Positions 54,157-63,150 of a stretch of 64,000 nt of DNA are shown here, in pieces (position 1 is the stretch's first letter; every line of letters begins with the position of its first letter). Source of the DNA: Cognataquiflexum aquatile (GTDB lineage Bacteria > Bacteroidota > Bacteroidia > Cytophagales > Cyclobacteriaceae); NCBI RefSeq assembly GCF_003316845.1, contig NZ_QMIK01000004.1:496001-560000 (forward strand), given 5' to 3'. The position numbers and the translations under genes were made by a program. Below the pieces are notes generated by a model. The model was not told where the DNA came from. It saw nothing but the letters and a program-made list of their open reading frames with translations, and did not search any database.

Positions 54157-54876
54157 TCAAATTGATTTATTGGGGATTATCAAACGAACATATCCCTTTT
54201 CTAACCGGAGGGTTTCTTTTGGAAATGGGGACCATTTTGTATATCCCCGAAACACATTGACTTCAAACTCTAATTCAACGATACTATATTTTTCAGATGT
54301 AGTTGTTTTCTTTACTCTACAATAAGAATCAGCATGACTTTCAGAGGCCAATTGGGATGGAAAAGCTCTAAACTCCGCATCATAAGAATTAAACCACCCT
54401 CCATCTTCAGTAGAATGTGAAATTATGACACCGTCTTCATCATAATGCCTATCGAAATCCAAAACAAAATCATATTCCGACTTCCTATATAGGTGTAGCG
54501 GATCATTTGTAACTAATAATGAAAGATTACCTTTTCTCAGCGCTTTCGAATCTCTGTGAAACTTTTCCGCTATTCCAAATTTTGTATTAAATCTAAAAGA
54601 ACTATAAGATTTTGGATACCAATCCCAATAGAATCCTAATAAAACTGAGTCGGGGTGATAATATTCAGGATTCTCTCGGGAATGGATAGAAGCGTTCATT
54701 ACTCTCGAAGTACTTTGTGTAAGAGAATAATGGATACCATCAATATAGTAAGAAATAGAATCCATCGGTGGTCTTAATGACTCTAGAAAATCCTCTTCTA
54801 CAGCGGTGTCTATTGTTGAGCAAAAGGAGAAGATAAAAACTATCAATATTAAACAAAGTTGAGATAGGTACTTCAT
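54157..54876 (-). CDS. Hypothetical lipoprotein
   Basis: 239 residues starting with a hydrophobic signal (CLILIVFIFSFC) whose lipobox FSFC predicts lipid attachment at Cys 19. The mature protein is rich in Tyr, Asp and Ser, with a probable beta fold and no motif that I recognise. It is followed on the minus strand side by its own gap and is convergent with the helicase gene (64 bp apart). Confidence 0.7.
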   Translation of the reverse strand: MKYLSQLCLILIVFIFSFCSTIDTAVEEDFLESLRPPMDSISYYIDGIHYSLTQSTSRVMNASIHSRENPEYYHPDSVLLGFYWDWYPKSYSSFRFNTKFGIAEKFHRDSKALRKGNLSLLVTNDPLHLYRKSEYDFVLDFDRHYDEDGVIISHSTEDGGWFNSYDAEFRAFPSQLASESHADSYCRVKKTTTSEKYSIVELEFEVNVFRGYTKWSPFPKETLRLEKGYVRLIIPNKSI

Positions 54877-55087
54877 ATAGGTAATATGTATATGGATGAC
54901 TAAGAAATCTCAACAATATTAAACTAAATAAGTATATGATTTAAATTTCACCTGATAAAAAATCTCATTTCTTTTCAAAATATCAACAAGATGTTGGTTA
55001 TGAATCATTTAAGGTTAATTTTTTCCAAAAAAAATCACTTCAAAATCTTCATTAGACCTTTTCAAATCTAAAATCTTCAATCTAAAA

Positions 55088-56149
55088 TCACCCCCCTCCA
55101 TGTATCACCTGATGGATAAACCTCAGTTTTTCCTTCACATTCAGGTTGATCACAAAAGGATATAAATCCTGCAAACCCATGCTTCTGTTGATGCTGTTCA
55201 TCATAAATGAAAGCGGAAGCCAATGGTCAAAAATAGTATCAAAATCTTTACAGTAATAGGCATTTTCTGCGATTTGGGCAGATTTGACTGTCATGCTTTC
55301 ATGGACTTTGGGATTGATGGACAAGCCGTAGAAATAGGCTGTTTCCAAAGTATCCACAATATGCATGTAATGTGCCCAAGTCTCCGCCCAACTTTCCCAT
55401 GGATGCATGGTAGCGTAGGCACTGATGAAATTTTGGTTCCAATCCAATGGTGCGCCGTGTTTATAATATTGGTTGAGCGCCTCTTGGTAACTGTAGGTTT
55501 CATCTCCAAAGTTGGCCCTAAATGTATCTAGCCTATCTGTTCCCCAGATCAACCTTTCCCAATAATAATGGCCGATCTCATGTCTGAAATGGCCGAGAAC
55601 CGTCCTATAAACTTCCTCCATGTTGTTTCTTGCCATTTCCCTTTCTACATCATCAGCCTCGGCAATATTCATCGTGATGAGTCCATTTGCATGTCCGGTC
55701 ATTACCCTGAGTCCATCGGGCATCGTGGAATCAGACTTAAAGTTAAATGCAAGACCTTTTTCATAATCCCTCGCTTTGGATATAATGGGTAAATCCCATC
55801 TCAGCAAAGCATATATCAATCTGTGCTTGGCAGATTCAATTTTTTTCCACCTGTCGTAATATTCTTTTTTTGTGATGTCCGGGATGATCCGGTTGAGAGA
55901 ACAGGCAATACAATATTGCTCACTTTCTTCATCAGAAATTATCCAATTGCACACATCAAGGGCTTGGTTTTTGCAAAAATGATATCCTTTTCCTGTGGTT
56001 GTCTCCGTGAATTTTTGATCAGGATTTAACCGGAGAGATACCATCTTGAGATTTTTGGAATCAAATCCTAAATAATTGTGGCATTTCAGACAAACAGTAT
56101 TGTCAAAATAAACGGAATGTCCGCAATTGTCACATTGAAAAATTTGCAT
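55088..56149 (-). CDS. Putative zinc-binding metallopeptidase with N-terminal zinc ribbon
   Basis: The 353-residue protein has two CxxC pairs at its start (CDNCGHSVYFDNTVCLKC), another Cys set in QYCIACS, and HFRHEIGHYYWERL around residue 190, the HExxH zinc-protease signature, with WESWAETWAHYMH downstream as possible third-ligand region. This matches the family described as putative zinc-binding metallopeptidase (Peptidase_Mx). It has no signal peptide. Substrate unknown. Confidence 0.85.
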   Translation of the reverse strand: MQIFQCDNCGHSVYFDNTVCLKCHNYLGFDSKNLKMVSLRLNPDQKFTETTTGKGYHFCKNQALDVCNWIISDEESEQYCIACSLNRIIPDITKKEYYDRWKKIESAKHRLIYALLRWDLPIISKARDYEKGLAFNFKSDSTMPDGLRVMTGHANGLITMNIAEADDVEREMARNNMEEVYRTVLGHFRHEIGHYYWERLIWGTDRLDTFRANFGDETYSYQEALNQYYKHGAPLDWNQNFISAYATMHPWESWAETWAHYMHIVDTLETAYFYGLSINPKVHESMTVKSAQIAENAYYCKDFDTIFDHWLPLSFMMNSINRSMGLQDLYPFVINLNVKEKLRFIHQVIHGGG

Positions 56150-56283
56150 GGTGTGTTGGCAAAGAAGTTGTTTTTAATTCGAAAAAGGAATGATTGAATT
56201 TAACTCAATTCAACTTAAAAAGTAAATTTTAATTTATTTGAAAATAGATTTTTATCCGAATGTAAATTCCCCAAACTGAAAGT

Positions 56284-57018
56284 TTACAACCCCTTAATTT
56301 TTCCCTTATACTTGCCAATCAACTTTTCATTGTGTTCTTCCCCCTCATCGGAATTAGAGCTGCTGAAAATTTCCGGGACGATCCCTCTTTGAATCAGGTT
56401 TTCGGCAGCCTGAACCATGATACTTTGCAAAATCACCGCACCTGAGGAGGTGGAAGTGGCTCCGACCTTAAAATCCAAACCTTCCAATGCCACCGAAGCG
56501 TCACCGATCTCTCCGCCATTGTCAAAATACAAGTCAGCGATTTCAAAAAGCCGTTTGCCGGAAGGATGTCGTGAATTGACTGATTGGGTATGTTTCAGGT
56601 TGGTGATGACGATGACTTTGGCTCCTTTTTCCTTTGCTATCATTGCCATCTCTATGCTGACAGTATTACGTCCGGAGTTAGAGGAAATGATAAAAACATC
56701 TTTTTCCGAAAGGGGAAATTCCTCCAAAAGCGTTGCTGCATATCCTTCTTGCCTTTCCACTTCGGTACTGAAGGAAGCATCTTTGTGGAGCATCAGTGCC
56801 TCATCCAAAATAGCTACTACCCGCGCAAAACCTCCGGCCCGATAGAAAATCTCCTCGGCAAAAATATGGGAATGTCCTGTGCCGCTCGTATAGATAAATC
56901 CTTCATTTGCCAGGCAATCGGCGACCCAATCAGCTGCCTGTTCGATTTTTTCTTTTTGGCCAAAGACGATCTTTAGCTTGGATTGAACCTGCTCAAAATA
57001 CCGTTGATAAGCTTTCAT
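56284..57018 (-). CDS. SIS-domain sugar isomerase (UPF0309-like)
   Basis: 244 residues forming one SIS domain: YTSGTGHSHIFAEEIFYRAGG near the start and VFIISSNSGRNTVSIEMAM, which hold the phosphosugar-binding Ser/Thr residues, then GAKVIVITNL. The closest described group is the UPF0309/sugar isomerase domain proteins. It would be cytoplasmic and act on a phosphorylated (amino) sugar. It begins 1 bp after the end of the cytochrome gene, so it is the last gene of the operon that starts at 62.9 kb. Confidence 0.85.
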   Translation of the reverse strand: MKAYQRYFEQVQSKLKIVFGQKEKIEQAADWVADCLANEGFIYTSGTGHSHIFAEEIFYRAGGFARVVAILDEALMLHKDASFSTEVERQEGYAATLLEEFPLSEKDVFIISSNSGRNTVSIEMAMIAKEKGAKVIVITNLKHTQSVNSRHPSGKRLFEIADLYFDNGGEIGDASVALEGLDFKVGATSTSSGAVILQSIMVQAAENLIQRGIVPEIFSSSNSDEGEEHNEKLIGKYKGKIKGL

Positions 57019-57019
57019 A

Positions 57020-59158
57020 TCAATTGATCAGAATTTCATCAACGAATACCCAACCTTTGCCACCCGCTCCCGGGTGCCATTTTGGTAAAGGATTGACTGG
57101 AGTGAGTTTTGCTTTTATGGCCAAAATACCATTTTGGTTGATTTTGGATTCATACATCTGAAGCAGCCTGTCGCGGTTTCCTGTGGGTTGTTCTGGTTTT
57201 TGTGTATCCACCAACTTCCAATCTGCGTTTTGTGTTTTGATCCAAACTTCCACCTTGGAAGGAGGGAAAATGTGAGATCCCTCAGCTGCCAAGGTGCTGA
57301 AAGCAACATTTTGAATATTTTGTGGGGATTTGAAATCCATTTGGATTTCAAAAGGAGTATCTTGAAAGCCCAACCACTTTCCTGTACCAAAGTCTTCATC
57401 TCCTTTTTCAAGGTCAAATAAAGTCAAAGCACCCGACCCTTTATATGACTTATTGGGTTCAAAGGCAAGTTTGTAACTGTCAGGCTGAATTTTTGACCTG
57501 AAAAAAACAGCTTGTTTTTCTGTACTTCCAAGCCATCCCTCAGCAAAAGCCCTTGCCCGCAAGGTGGTGTTTTTGTCTAAACTTATTGGACCTGAATACA
57601 CCTGATGGTTGCTGCTGTCAGGCAAAGTATTGTCGAGGGTGTAGAAAATTTTCACAGAACCGATAGGATGCTTGAGCGTCACGTCTATTTTGTCTGTGAA
57701 AATTGACTTTTTAAATTCAATTTGAGGAGCATTCAATTGATATAAAGTGCCATTATCCTGAAATCCTCCTTCGATTTTTGTATTCGGCAAGTTGGTTTTT
57801 AAGGCGGCGATGGCATCAGCGTTTTTATTGGTCCATGCATAGAGATTTTCCAGCTGTTTGAAATCTTTAAGGCTTTCAAATGCTACTTCAGATAGGGGAT
57901 TGCCGCTGAGGGAAAGGTGCTTCAGGTTTTTGAGATTTTTCAGTTCTCCCAAAGTGCTTCCCTCGATGCCTGTGAAATTCAGGTTAAGGATTTCAAGATT
58001 GGGGTAATCTGAAAGTTTTTTAATGTCCTCATCCTTTAGAGGCATGTTTTGAAAACTCAGTTCTACGACCTGTTCTTTGACTTTTTTTAGGTCATCAATT
58101 GTGTTGGGATCAAACTGGTTTTTTCCAAAAAATGTAACCCTTAGACCCGGAGAATCAGGATAAGTAGCCACGACTTTTCTATAATCATTGTTCAGACCGG
58201 CAATGGTTTTGGCACTTGCTGCTTCAAAGGAATAAGATTTAGAATCTTGGGAGGTAAACTTTTCTTTAGCCAAAGCAAAGAACTCACTTTCAGGATTGTA
58301 TGCCGTCAGTTTTTTGTCAAAATGAGCGGAATCCAAAATCCAGCTTTGGATCAATGCAAGTTCTGTATCGGTCAATTGCGGCTTTCCCTTGGGAGGCATA
58401 TGAAATTCTTCCTCCAAAGGAATTAGGATATGGACAAGAATCTGGGAATTTTCAAGATCTTCCAAATCCACAGCAGGACCCATTTCGCCGCCTTTCAGGA
58501 TGTATTCGACCTCATCCATTCTTAGCTCACCTTTGACTTTTCCGGCTTTATGGCAACTGATACATTTTTGTTGCAGGATGGGTTTGATGACATGGTCGTA
58601 GGCCAGGGCTTCCTCGAAACTTACTTGCGGAACATCAATTTCGCTTTGCAATGGTTCAAAAAGAAAATCCTCTCCATGTGTCAGGGATGCGCCAAAATGA
58701 CCCGTAGCCAATACCAAGCCCAAAACAACTACTGAAAATCCTTTGGCTATCGATAGTTTGTCTTTCACCCAAAACCAGTACCATAAAGTCCCTAACCAAA
58801 ACACAAGCAATCCTGTCCATTGGTGGTTTTCAAAATCCTCTTTGACATAGCCGTCTTCCACACTGAGAAAAAGCCCCGCCAAAACAGTGACTCCTGTAAA
58901 GAAAAGTGCAGAAAGCAACAACCATTTCATGGCAACCTTAGAATTGACTCCCAAGGAATCAGGAAACCAAAACAGCAAAGCTGCCAAAAACAACATCACA
59001 ATGGGGAAATGGAGCAAAAGCGGGTGCATCCTGCCGACAACTTCCAAAAAAGCCGGCAATTGGATATTGTCTTGTCCAATGACAAGAATAAGAACCAATC
59101 CGTGAAGGACAATCAGTGAATTTTCAAGAATCGTAAAGATCTTTTGGCTTTTGGGCAT
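57020..59158 (-). CDS. Membrane PSCyt1-type c-cytochrome with LRR and chitobiase-C domains
   Basis: 712 residues with a mosaic layout: four or five N-terminal membrane helices (residues 10-160, DUF2231-like), a planctomycete-type cytochrome domain with one heme motif CISCH near residue 200 and the distal HMPPKGKPQLTD, leucine-rich repeats (about 365-460), a chitobiase C-terminal-like domain (IFYTLDNTLPDSSNHQVYSGP) and a final beta domain of F5/8 style. It should expose heme and sugar-binding parts to the periplasm. Confidence 0.85.
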   Translation of the reverse strand: MPKSQKIFTILENSLIVLHGLVLILVIGQDNIQLPAFLEVVGRMHPLLLHFPIVMLFLAALLFWFPDSLGVNSKVAMKWLLLSALFFTGVTVLAGLFLSVEDGYVKEDFENHQWTGLLVFWLGTLWYWFWVKDKLSIAKGFSVVVLGLVLATGHFGASLTHGEDFLFEPLQSEIDVPQVSFEEALAYDHVIKPILQQKCISCHKAGKVKGELRMDEVEYILKGGEMGPAVDLEDLENSQILVHILIPLEEEFHMPPKGKPQLTDTELALIQSWILDSAHFDKKLTAYNPESEFFALAKEKFTSQDSKSYSFEAASAKTIAGLNNDYRKVVATYPDSPGLRVTFFGKNQFDPNTIDDLKKVKEQVVELSFQNMPLKDEDIKKLSDYPNLEILNLNFTGIEGSTLGELKNLKNLKHLSLSGNPLSEVAFESLKDFKQLENLYAWTNKNADAIAALKTNLPNTKIEGGFQDNGTLYQLNAPQIEFKKSIFTDKIDVTLKHPIGSVKIFYTLDNTLPDSSNHQVYSGPISLDKNTTLRARAFAEGWLGSTEKQAVFFRSKIQPDSYKLAFEPNKSYKGSGALTLFDLEKGDEDFGTGKWLGFQDTPFEIQMDFKSPQNIQNVAFSTLAAEGSHIFPPSKVEVWIKTQNADWKLVDTQKPEQPTGNRDRLLQMYESKINQNGILAIKAKLTPVNPLPKWHPGAGGKGWVFVDEILIN

Positions 59159-59171
59159 ACTGCTAAAACTG

Positions 59172-60623
59172 TTAAACCAAAATATCTTTTACTACTTTAC
59201 CGTGTACATCGGTCAACCTGTACCTTCTTCCCAAGTGTTTGTATGTTAGCCTTTCATGATCTATCCCCATCAGATGCAGGATAGTGGCTTGGAAATCATG
59301 GACATGAACCGGATTTTCTACAATGTTGTATCCAAACTCATCTGTCTCTCCATAGACCATTCCTGACTTGACACCACCTCCGGCCATCCAAATGGAAAAC
59401 GCCCTCGGATGGTGGTCACGGCCATAGTTGTCCACTTGGATTTTGCCCTGACAGTAGTTTGTTCTTCCAAATTCCCCACCCCAAATCACAAGCGTTTCAT
59501 CCAATAAGCCTCTTTGCTTCAGGTCTGTGATCAGCGCTGCTGAAGCCTGATCCACATCCTTTGCCTGACCGACCATTTGATTAGGCAGGTTGTCATGGGC
59601 ATCCCATCCCTGATGGTAGAGCTGTACAAAGCGGACTCCGTTTTCAGAAAGTTTTCTAGCCAAAAGGCAGTTGGCAGCGTAAGTTCCCGGTATCAAGCAG
59701 TCCGGACCATAAAGTTTGATGATGCTGTCAGGTTCTGACTTGATATCAGTGACTTCCGGTACAGCAGTCTGCATGCGGAAGGCCATTTCGTATTGTTGGA
59801 CTTTGGCTTGGATTTCGGGATCACCAAAAGTCTCATAATTCATATTGTTCAGTTCGGCCAACTTATCCAACATTCTTCTTCTGTCTTCTCTGTTCATCCC
59901 TTTGGGATCTTTGAGGTAGAGAACGGGATCTTCACTAGCGGAAAATTGAACTCCCTGATGGACGGAATCCAAAAATCCATTGGTCCACAGTTTGGAATAT
60001 ACTCCCTGTCCGTTTCCTTTTCCCCGGCTCAAAAGCACACAAAAGGAGGGTAGGTTGCTGTTTTCACTTCCAAGTCCATAACTCAGCCAAGCTCCCATAC
60101 TTGGGCGGTTTCCCACTTGGGCACCTGTCTGGAAGAATGTCAAGGCAGGATCATGGTTGATGGCTTCGGTATGCATGGACTTGATGATGCATATGTCATC
60201 CACAACTTTGGCCGTATGGGGAAATGCTTCAGAAATCCAGGCTCTGGATTCCCCATATTGGTTGAATTTGAAGAAAGAACCTACTAGCGGAAAAGAGCTT
60301 TGTCCGGCTGTCATGCCTGTCAATCTTTGACCTGCCCGGATGGAGTCGGGTAGTTCCTGTCCGATCTGTTGGTTTAGCAATGGCTTGTAATCAAATGTCT
60401 CCAACTGAGACGGCGCACCGTTTTGAAAAAGGTAAATCACTCTTTTTGCCTTCGGAGCAAAATGAGGCAAAGCTTCCATCAAGGCATCTTCACCACTTTT
60501 GCCTTTGAACAAATCAGGAATCAATAGACTTCCCAAAGCAATACTGCCCAAACCCAAACTGACCTTTGAAAGAAACTTTCTCCTGTTCTCGTTTAATCCG
60601 TGTTCAAATTGTTCTTTTTCCAT
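59172..60623 (-). CDS. DUF1501 protein, Tat-exported
   Basis: 483 residues with a twin-arginine signal (NENRRKFLSKVSLGLGSIAL). The body matches DUF1501: RVIYLFQNGAPSQLETFDYKP, SMHTEAINHDPALTFFQTG, VRFVQLYHQGWDAHDN, VIWGGEFGRTNYCQG and GRDHHPRAFSIWMAGGG, with metal-ligand-like Asp/His residues of the alkaline phosphatase/sulfatase superfamily. Its substrate is not established. It lies 1 bp after the PSD1 gene, a pairing usual in Planctomycetes. Confidence 0.9.
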   Translation of the reverse strand: MEKEQFEHGLNENRRKFLSKVSLGLGSIALGSLLIPDLFKGKSGEDALMEALPHFAPKAKRVIYLFQNGAPSQLETFDYKPLLNQQIGQELPDSIRAGQRLTGMTAGQSSFPLVGSFFKFNQYGESRAWISEAFPHTAKVVDDICIIKSMHTEAINHDPALTFFQTGAQVGNRPSMGAWLSYGLGSENSNLPSFCVLLSRGKGNGQGVYSKLWTNGFLDSVHQGVQFSASEDPVLYLKDPKGMNREDRRRMLDKLAELNNMNYETFGDPEIQAKVQQYEMAFRMQTAVPEVTDIKSEPDSIIKLYGPDCLIPGTYAANCLLARKLSENGVRFVQLYHQGWDAHDNLPNQMVGQAKDVDQASAALITDLKQRGLLDETLVIWGGEFGRTNYCQGKIQVDNYGRDHHPRAFSIWMAGGGVKSGMVYGETDEFGYNIVENPVHVHDFQATILHLMGIDHERLTYKHLGRRYRLTDVHGKVVKDILV

Positions 60624-60624
60624 C

Positions 60625-62946
60625 TCAAATTTTGGTTATTGCTTCTTCAAGGTTATACATCGCCAGGATTACCTGCATCATGGCAGCGGTGTTTGGGGCT
60701 ATTTTTTCCTCTTGGATCGGGTATTCACCCACTCTGAATAAATCATCAGCGGAAGCCTGATCTTTGCTGAATCGTGACAATTCTTCTTCGAAATATCCGG
60801 AAAGAATGTCCAATTCCTTTGAATTTGGTGCTCTACATAGGATTCTCTTGAAAGCCTCTTCTATGGCTGTTTCCGGCTCGGATTCTTTTTCGGTCAACTG
60901 ACTTGCCAAAACCCGTGAAGCTTCCATCACCAAGGGATCATTCATCATGACCAATGCCTGAAGCGGTGTGTTGGTCCTTCCTCTGTTGACTTCACATTGG
61001 TCTCTGTTTGACCCATCAAATATGATAGGCATCGGAGGTGGGGAAGTGAGCTTGATAAATGTGTAAAGGCCTCTTCTGTAAAGCTTTTCTCCTTTGTCCT
61101 GTTTGTAGGTTTTAAGTTCTCCTCGACCGGATGTGGCTGCTTCCCAAAGCCCTTCAGGCTGATAAGGCTTCACGCTAGGTCCACCTATTTCAGGTACAAG
61201 TAGGCCCGAACTCGCCAAAACCAAATCCCTTATATTCTCAGCAGGCAATCTCAATCTAGGTGACCTAGCCAGATAAATATTGTCAGGATCTGTATTCAAA
61301 TGCTTCTTGGTAACCTTCGAAGACTGCATGTACGTTGCCGAAGTCATTATTTTTTTGAGCAGGCGCTTTACATCCCAATCATTTTCCATGAAATCAACAG
61401 CAAGCCAATCCAAGAGCTCGGGATGGGAGGGAAGATCTCCCTGCATGCCAAAATCACCCGTAGACTTGACAATGCCCACGCCGAAGATCTCCTGCCACAT
61501 CAGATTGACAAAAACCCTCGCAGTAAGCGGGTTGTTTTTGTCAACTGTCCACTGTGCAAGTCCAAGTCTGTTTTTGGGCAGATCATCAGGAAAAGAGAAA
61601 ATACTTTCAGGCGTATTTGGAGTGACAGGCGTGGTCCGTGCGTCGTATAAACCACGGTTTAGAATATAGGTTGTCCTTAAGGTATCCAATTCATCCATTA
61701 CGGAGACCATCAGTTTACTGGTATCCTGATGGTTGATAAATGTGAGGAGTTCGTTGATATCTTCTCTTTCTATCCAAAGAATCGGGGTTTTGGCTGGTTT
61801 GGATTGGGAGACGTCACCTTCATATCCTTTTTCTGGAGTATTGTTAAAAAAGGCAAACATCTCATAGAAGTTTTTCTGCGAAATGGGATCGTATTTATGG
61901 TCGTGACATTGCGCGCATTCCATGGTGATTCCGAGGATTCCCTTGCTGAATGTGTTGGACTTGTCCAGGACATATTCGACCCTGTATTCCTCAGGAATGA
62001 CACCTCCTTCTTCTGTGTATTTATGATTTCTGTTGAAAGCCGTCGCTAAAATCTGTTCTTTGGTTGCATTTGGAAGCATATCACCTGCCAACTGCCACGT
62101 GATGAATTGGTCATAGGGAAGGTTTTTATTGAAGGCATGGATGACCCAATCCCTATATGGCCATTGGGTTCGGATATTGTCATCCTGGTAGCCATAGGAA
62201 TCCGAATACCTGGAGATATCCATCCAAAGAACAGCCATTTTCTCCCCAAATGTGGGCAGGTTCATGATTTTATCAACAGCTTTTTCGTAAGCTTCAGGAC
62301 TGTCGTCTTTTTCAAAGGCATTGATCATTTCAGGGGTCGGAGGCAGACCTGTCAGGTCAAGGCTTACCCTTTTCAGTAATTCGTGCTTTTCTGCCTGATC
62401 ATTTGGATCCAAGCCCAATTTGTTCATTTTGGCCAAAGTGAAATAGTCTATTTCATTTCTAGGCCATTCTTTGTCTTTGATTTTGGGTAATTCGGCTTTT
62501 TTGGGACTTACAAAGGCCCAATGCGGTTCATACTGCGCCCCTTGTTCAATCCATCTTTTGATCAGGTCAATCTCACTTTCGGTCAGAGAAAGATTTGACT
62601 CAGGAGGAGGCATCAGTTCGTTGGGATCGGTGCTGACTATCCGATGGTAAAGTTCGGAACCGTTGAGGTCATTGGGAATGATGGCAAATTTTCCGGGGCT
62701 TTCTTTCAAGGCTGCATAGGCGGTCTCAGGAAGATCCAATCTCAAACCTGCTTCTTGCTTGTTGGCATCAGGTCCATGACAGGCAAAGCACTTGTCTGAA
62801 AGTATCGGTCGGATATGGAAATTATAACTTAGTTGCTCACCTTCACCAAAGCTGACTTCGGGAGAATTGCTTGGTTTACAAGCTACAAAAAGGTAGAGAA
62901 GCAGAAAGAGAAAGGGACTGAAGTACTTCATGGTTATCTTTGGCAT
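60625..62946 (-). CDS. PSD1/DUF1549-DUF1553 c-type cytochrome lipoprotein
   Basis: 773 residues. A signal with lipobox FVAC (the ATG five codons inside, at 62931, gives a better lipoprotein start), a PSCyt1 domain with heme motif CFACH near residue 55 and distal MPPPESNLSLTESE, then DUF1549 (LLKRVSLDLTGLPPTPE ... MECAQCHDHKYDPIS, a second CxxCH) and DUF1553 (NPLTARVFVNLMWQEIFG, SHPELLDWLAVDF). Two heme sites suggest electron transfer in the periplasm. First gene of the four-gene operon. Confidence 0.92.
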   Translation of the reverse strand: MPKITMKYFSPFLFLLLYLFVACKPSNSPEVSFGEGEQLSYNFHIRPILSDKCFACHGPDANKQEAGLRLDLPETAYAALKESPGKFAIIPNDLNGSELYHRIVSTDPNELMPPPESNLSLTESEIDLIKRWIEQGAQYEPHWAFVSPKKAELPKIKDKEWPRNEIDYFTLAKMNKLGLDPNDQAEKHELLKRVSLDLTGLPPTPEMINAFEKDDSPEAYEKAVDKIMNLPTFGEKMAVLWMDISRYSDSYGYQDDNIRTQWPYRDWVIHAFNKNLPYDQFITWQLAGDMLPNATKEQILATAFNRNHKYTEEGGVIPEEYRVEYVLDKSNTFSKGILGITMECAQCHDHKYDPISQKNFYEMFAFFNNTPEKGYEGDVSQSKPAKTPILWIEREDINELLTFINHQDTSKLMVSVMDELDTLRTTYILNRGLYDARTTPVTPNTPESIFSFPDDLPKNRLGLAQWTVDKNNPLTARVFVNLMWQEIFGVGIVKSTGDFGMQGDLPSHPELLDWLAVDFMENDWDVKRLLKKIMTSATYMQSSKVTKKHLNTDPDNIYLARSPRLRLPAENIRDLVLASSGLLVPEIGGPSVKPYQPEGLWEAATSGRGELKTYKQDKGEKLYRRGLYTFIKLTSPPPMPIIFDGSNRDQCEVNRGRTNTPLQALVMMNDPLVMEASRVLASQLTEKESEPETAIEEAFKRILCRAPNSKELDILSGYFEEELSRFSKDQASADDLFRVGEYPIQEEKIAPNTAAMMQVILAMYNLEEAITKI

Positions 62947-63100
62947 TATTCTATTCGGGTCAGTAATTTCGTAAAAAAATTAATAAACTTCAATTTCTTA
63001 TTCTAAATTTTTATAAATAGACAGAATAAATAAATTAAATGGATATCAGAATTGCGGCTTTAAATAAGCTTTCTCTAATATCCTGATTTTTCTCTGATTT

Positions 63101-63128
63101 TTTGTTCCCTGTTTAAATTCTATCTTTA
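63101..63128 (+). promoter_or_regulatory. Candidate promoter for fumarylacetoacetase
   Basis: TTTG at 63101-63104 and TATCTTTA at 63121-63128 (TAnnTTTG with one mismatch), 16 nt apart, lie 22 nt before ATG 63151. Spacing is shorter than the usual 18-19 nt. Confidence 0.35.
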
Positions 63129-63150
63129 GCCCAAGAACAAATTTTTAAAC

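Noticed and set aside
56417-56976. Two plus-strand frames of 142 and 130 residues
   Set aside because: Both are antisense to the SIS isomerase, overlap each other in different frames and have no recognisable motif.
61280-61669. 129-residue plus-strand reading frame
   Set aside because: Antisense to the DUF1553 part of the PSD1 gene; the minus-strand protein is strongly conserved in type, so this is a shadow.
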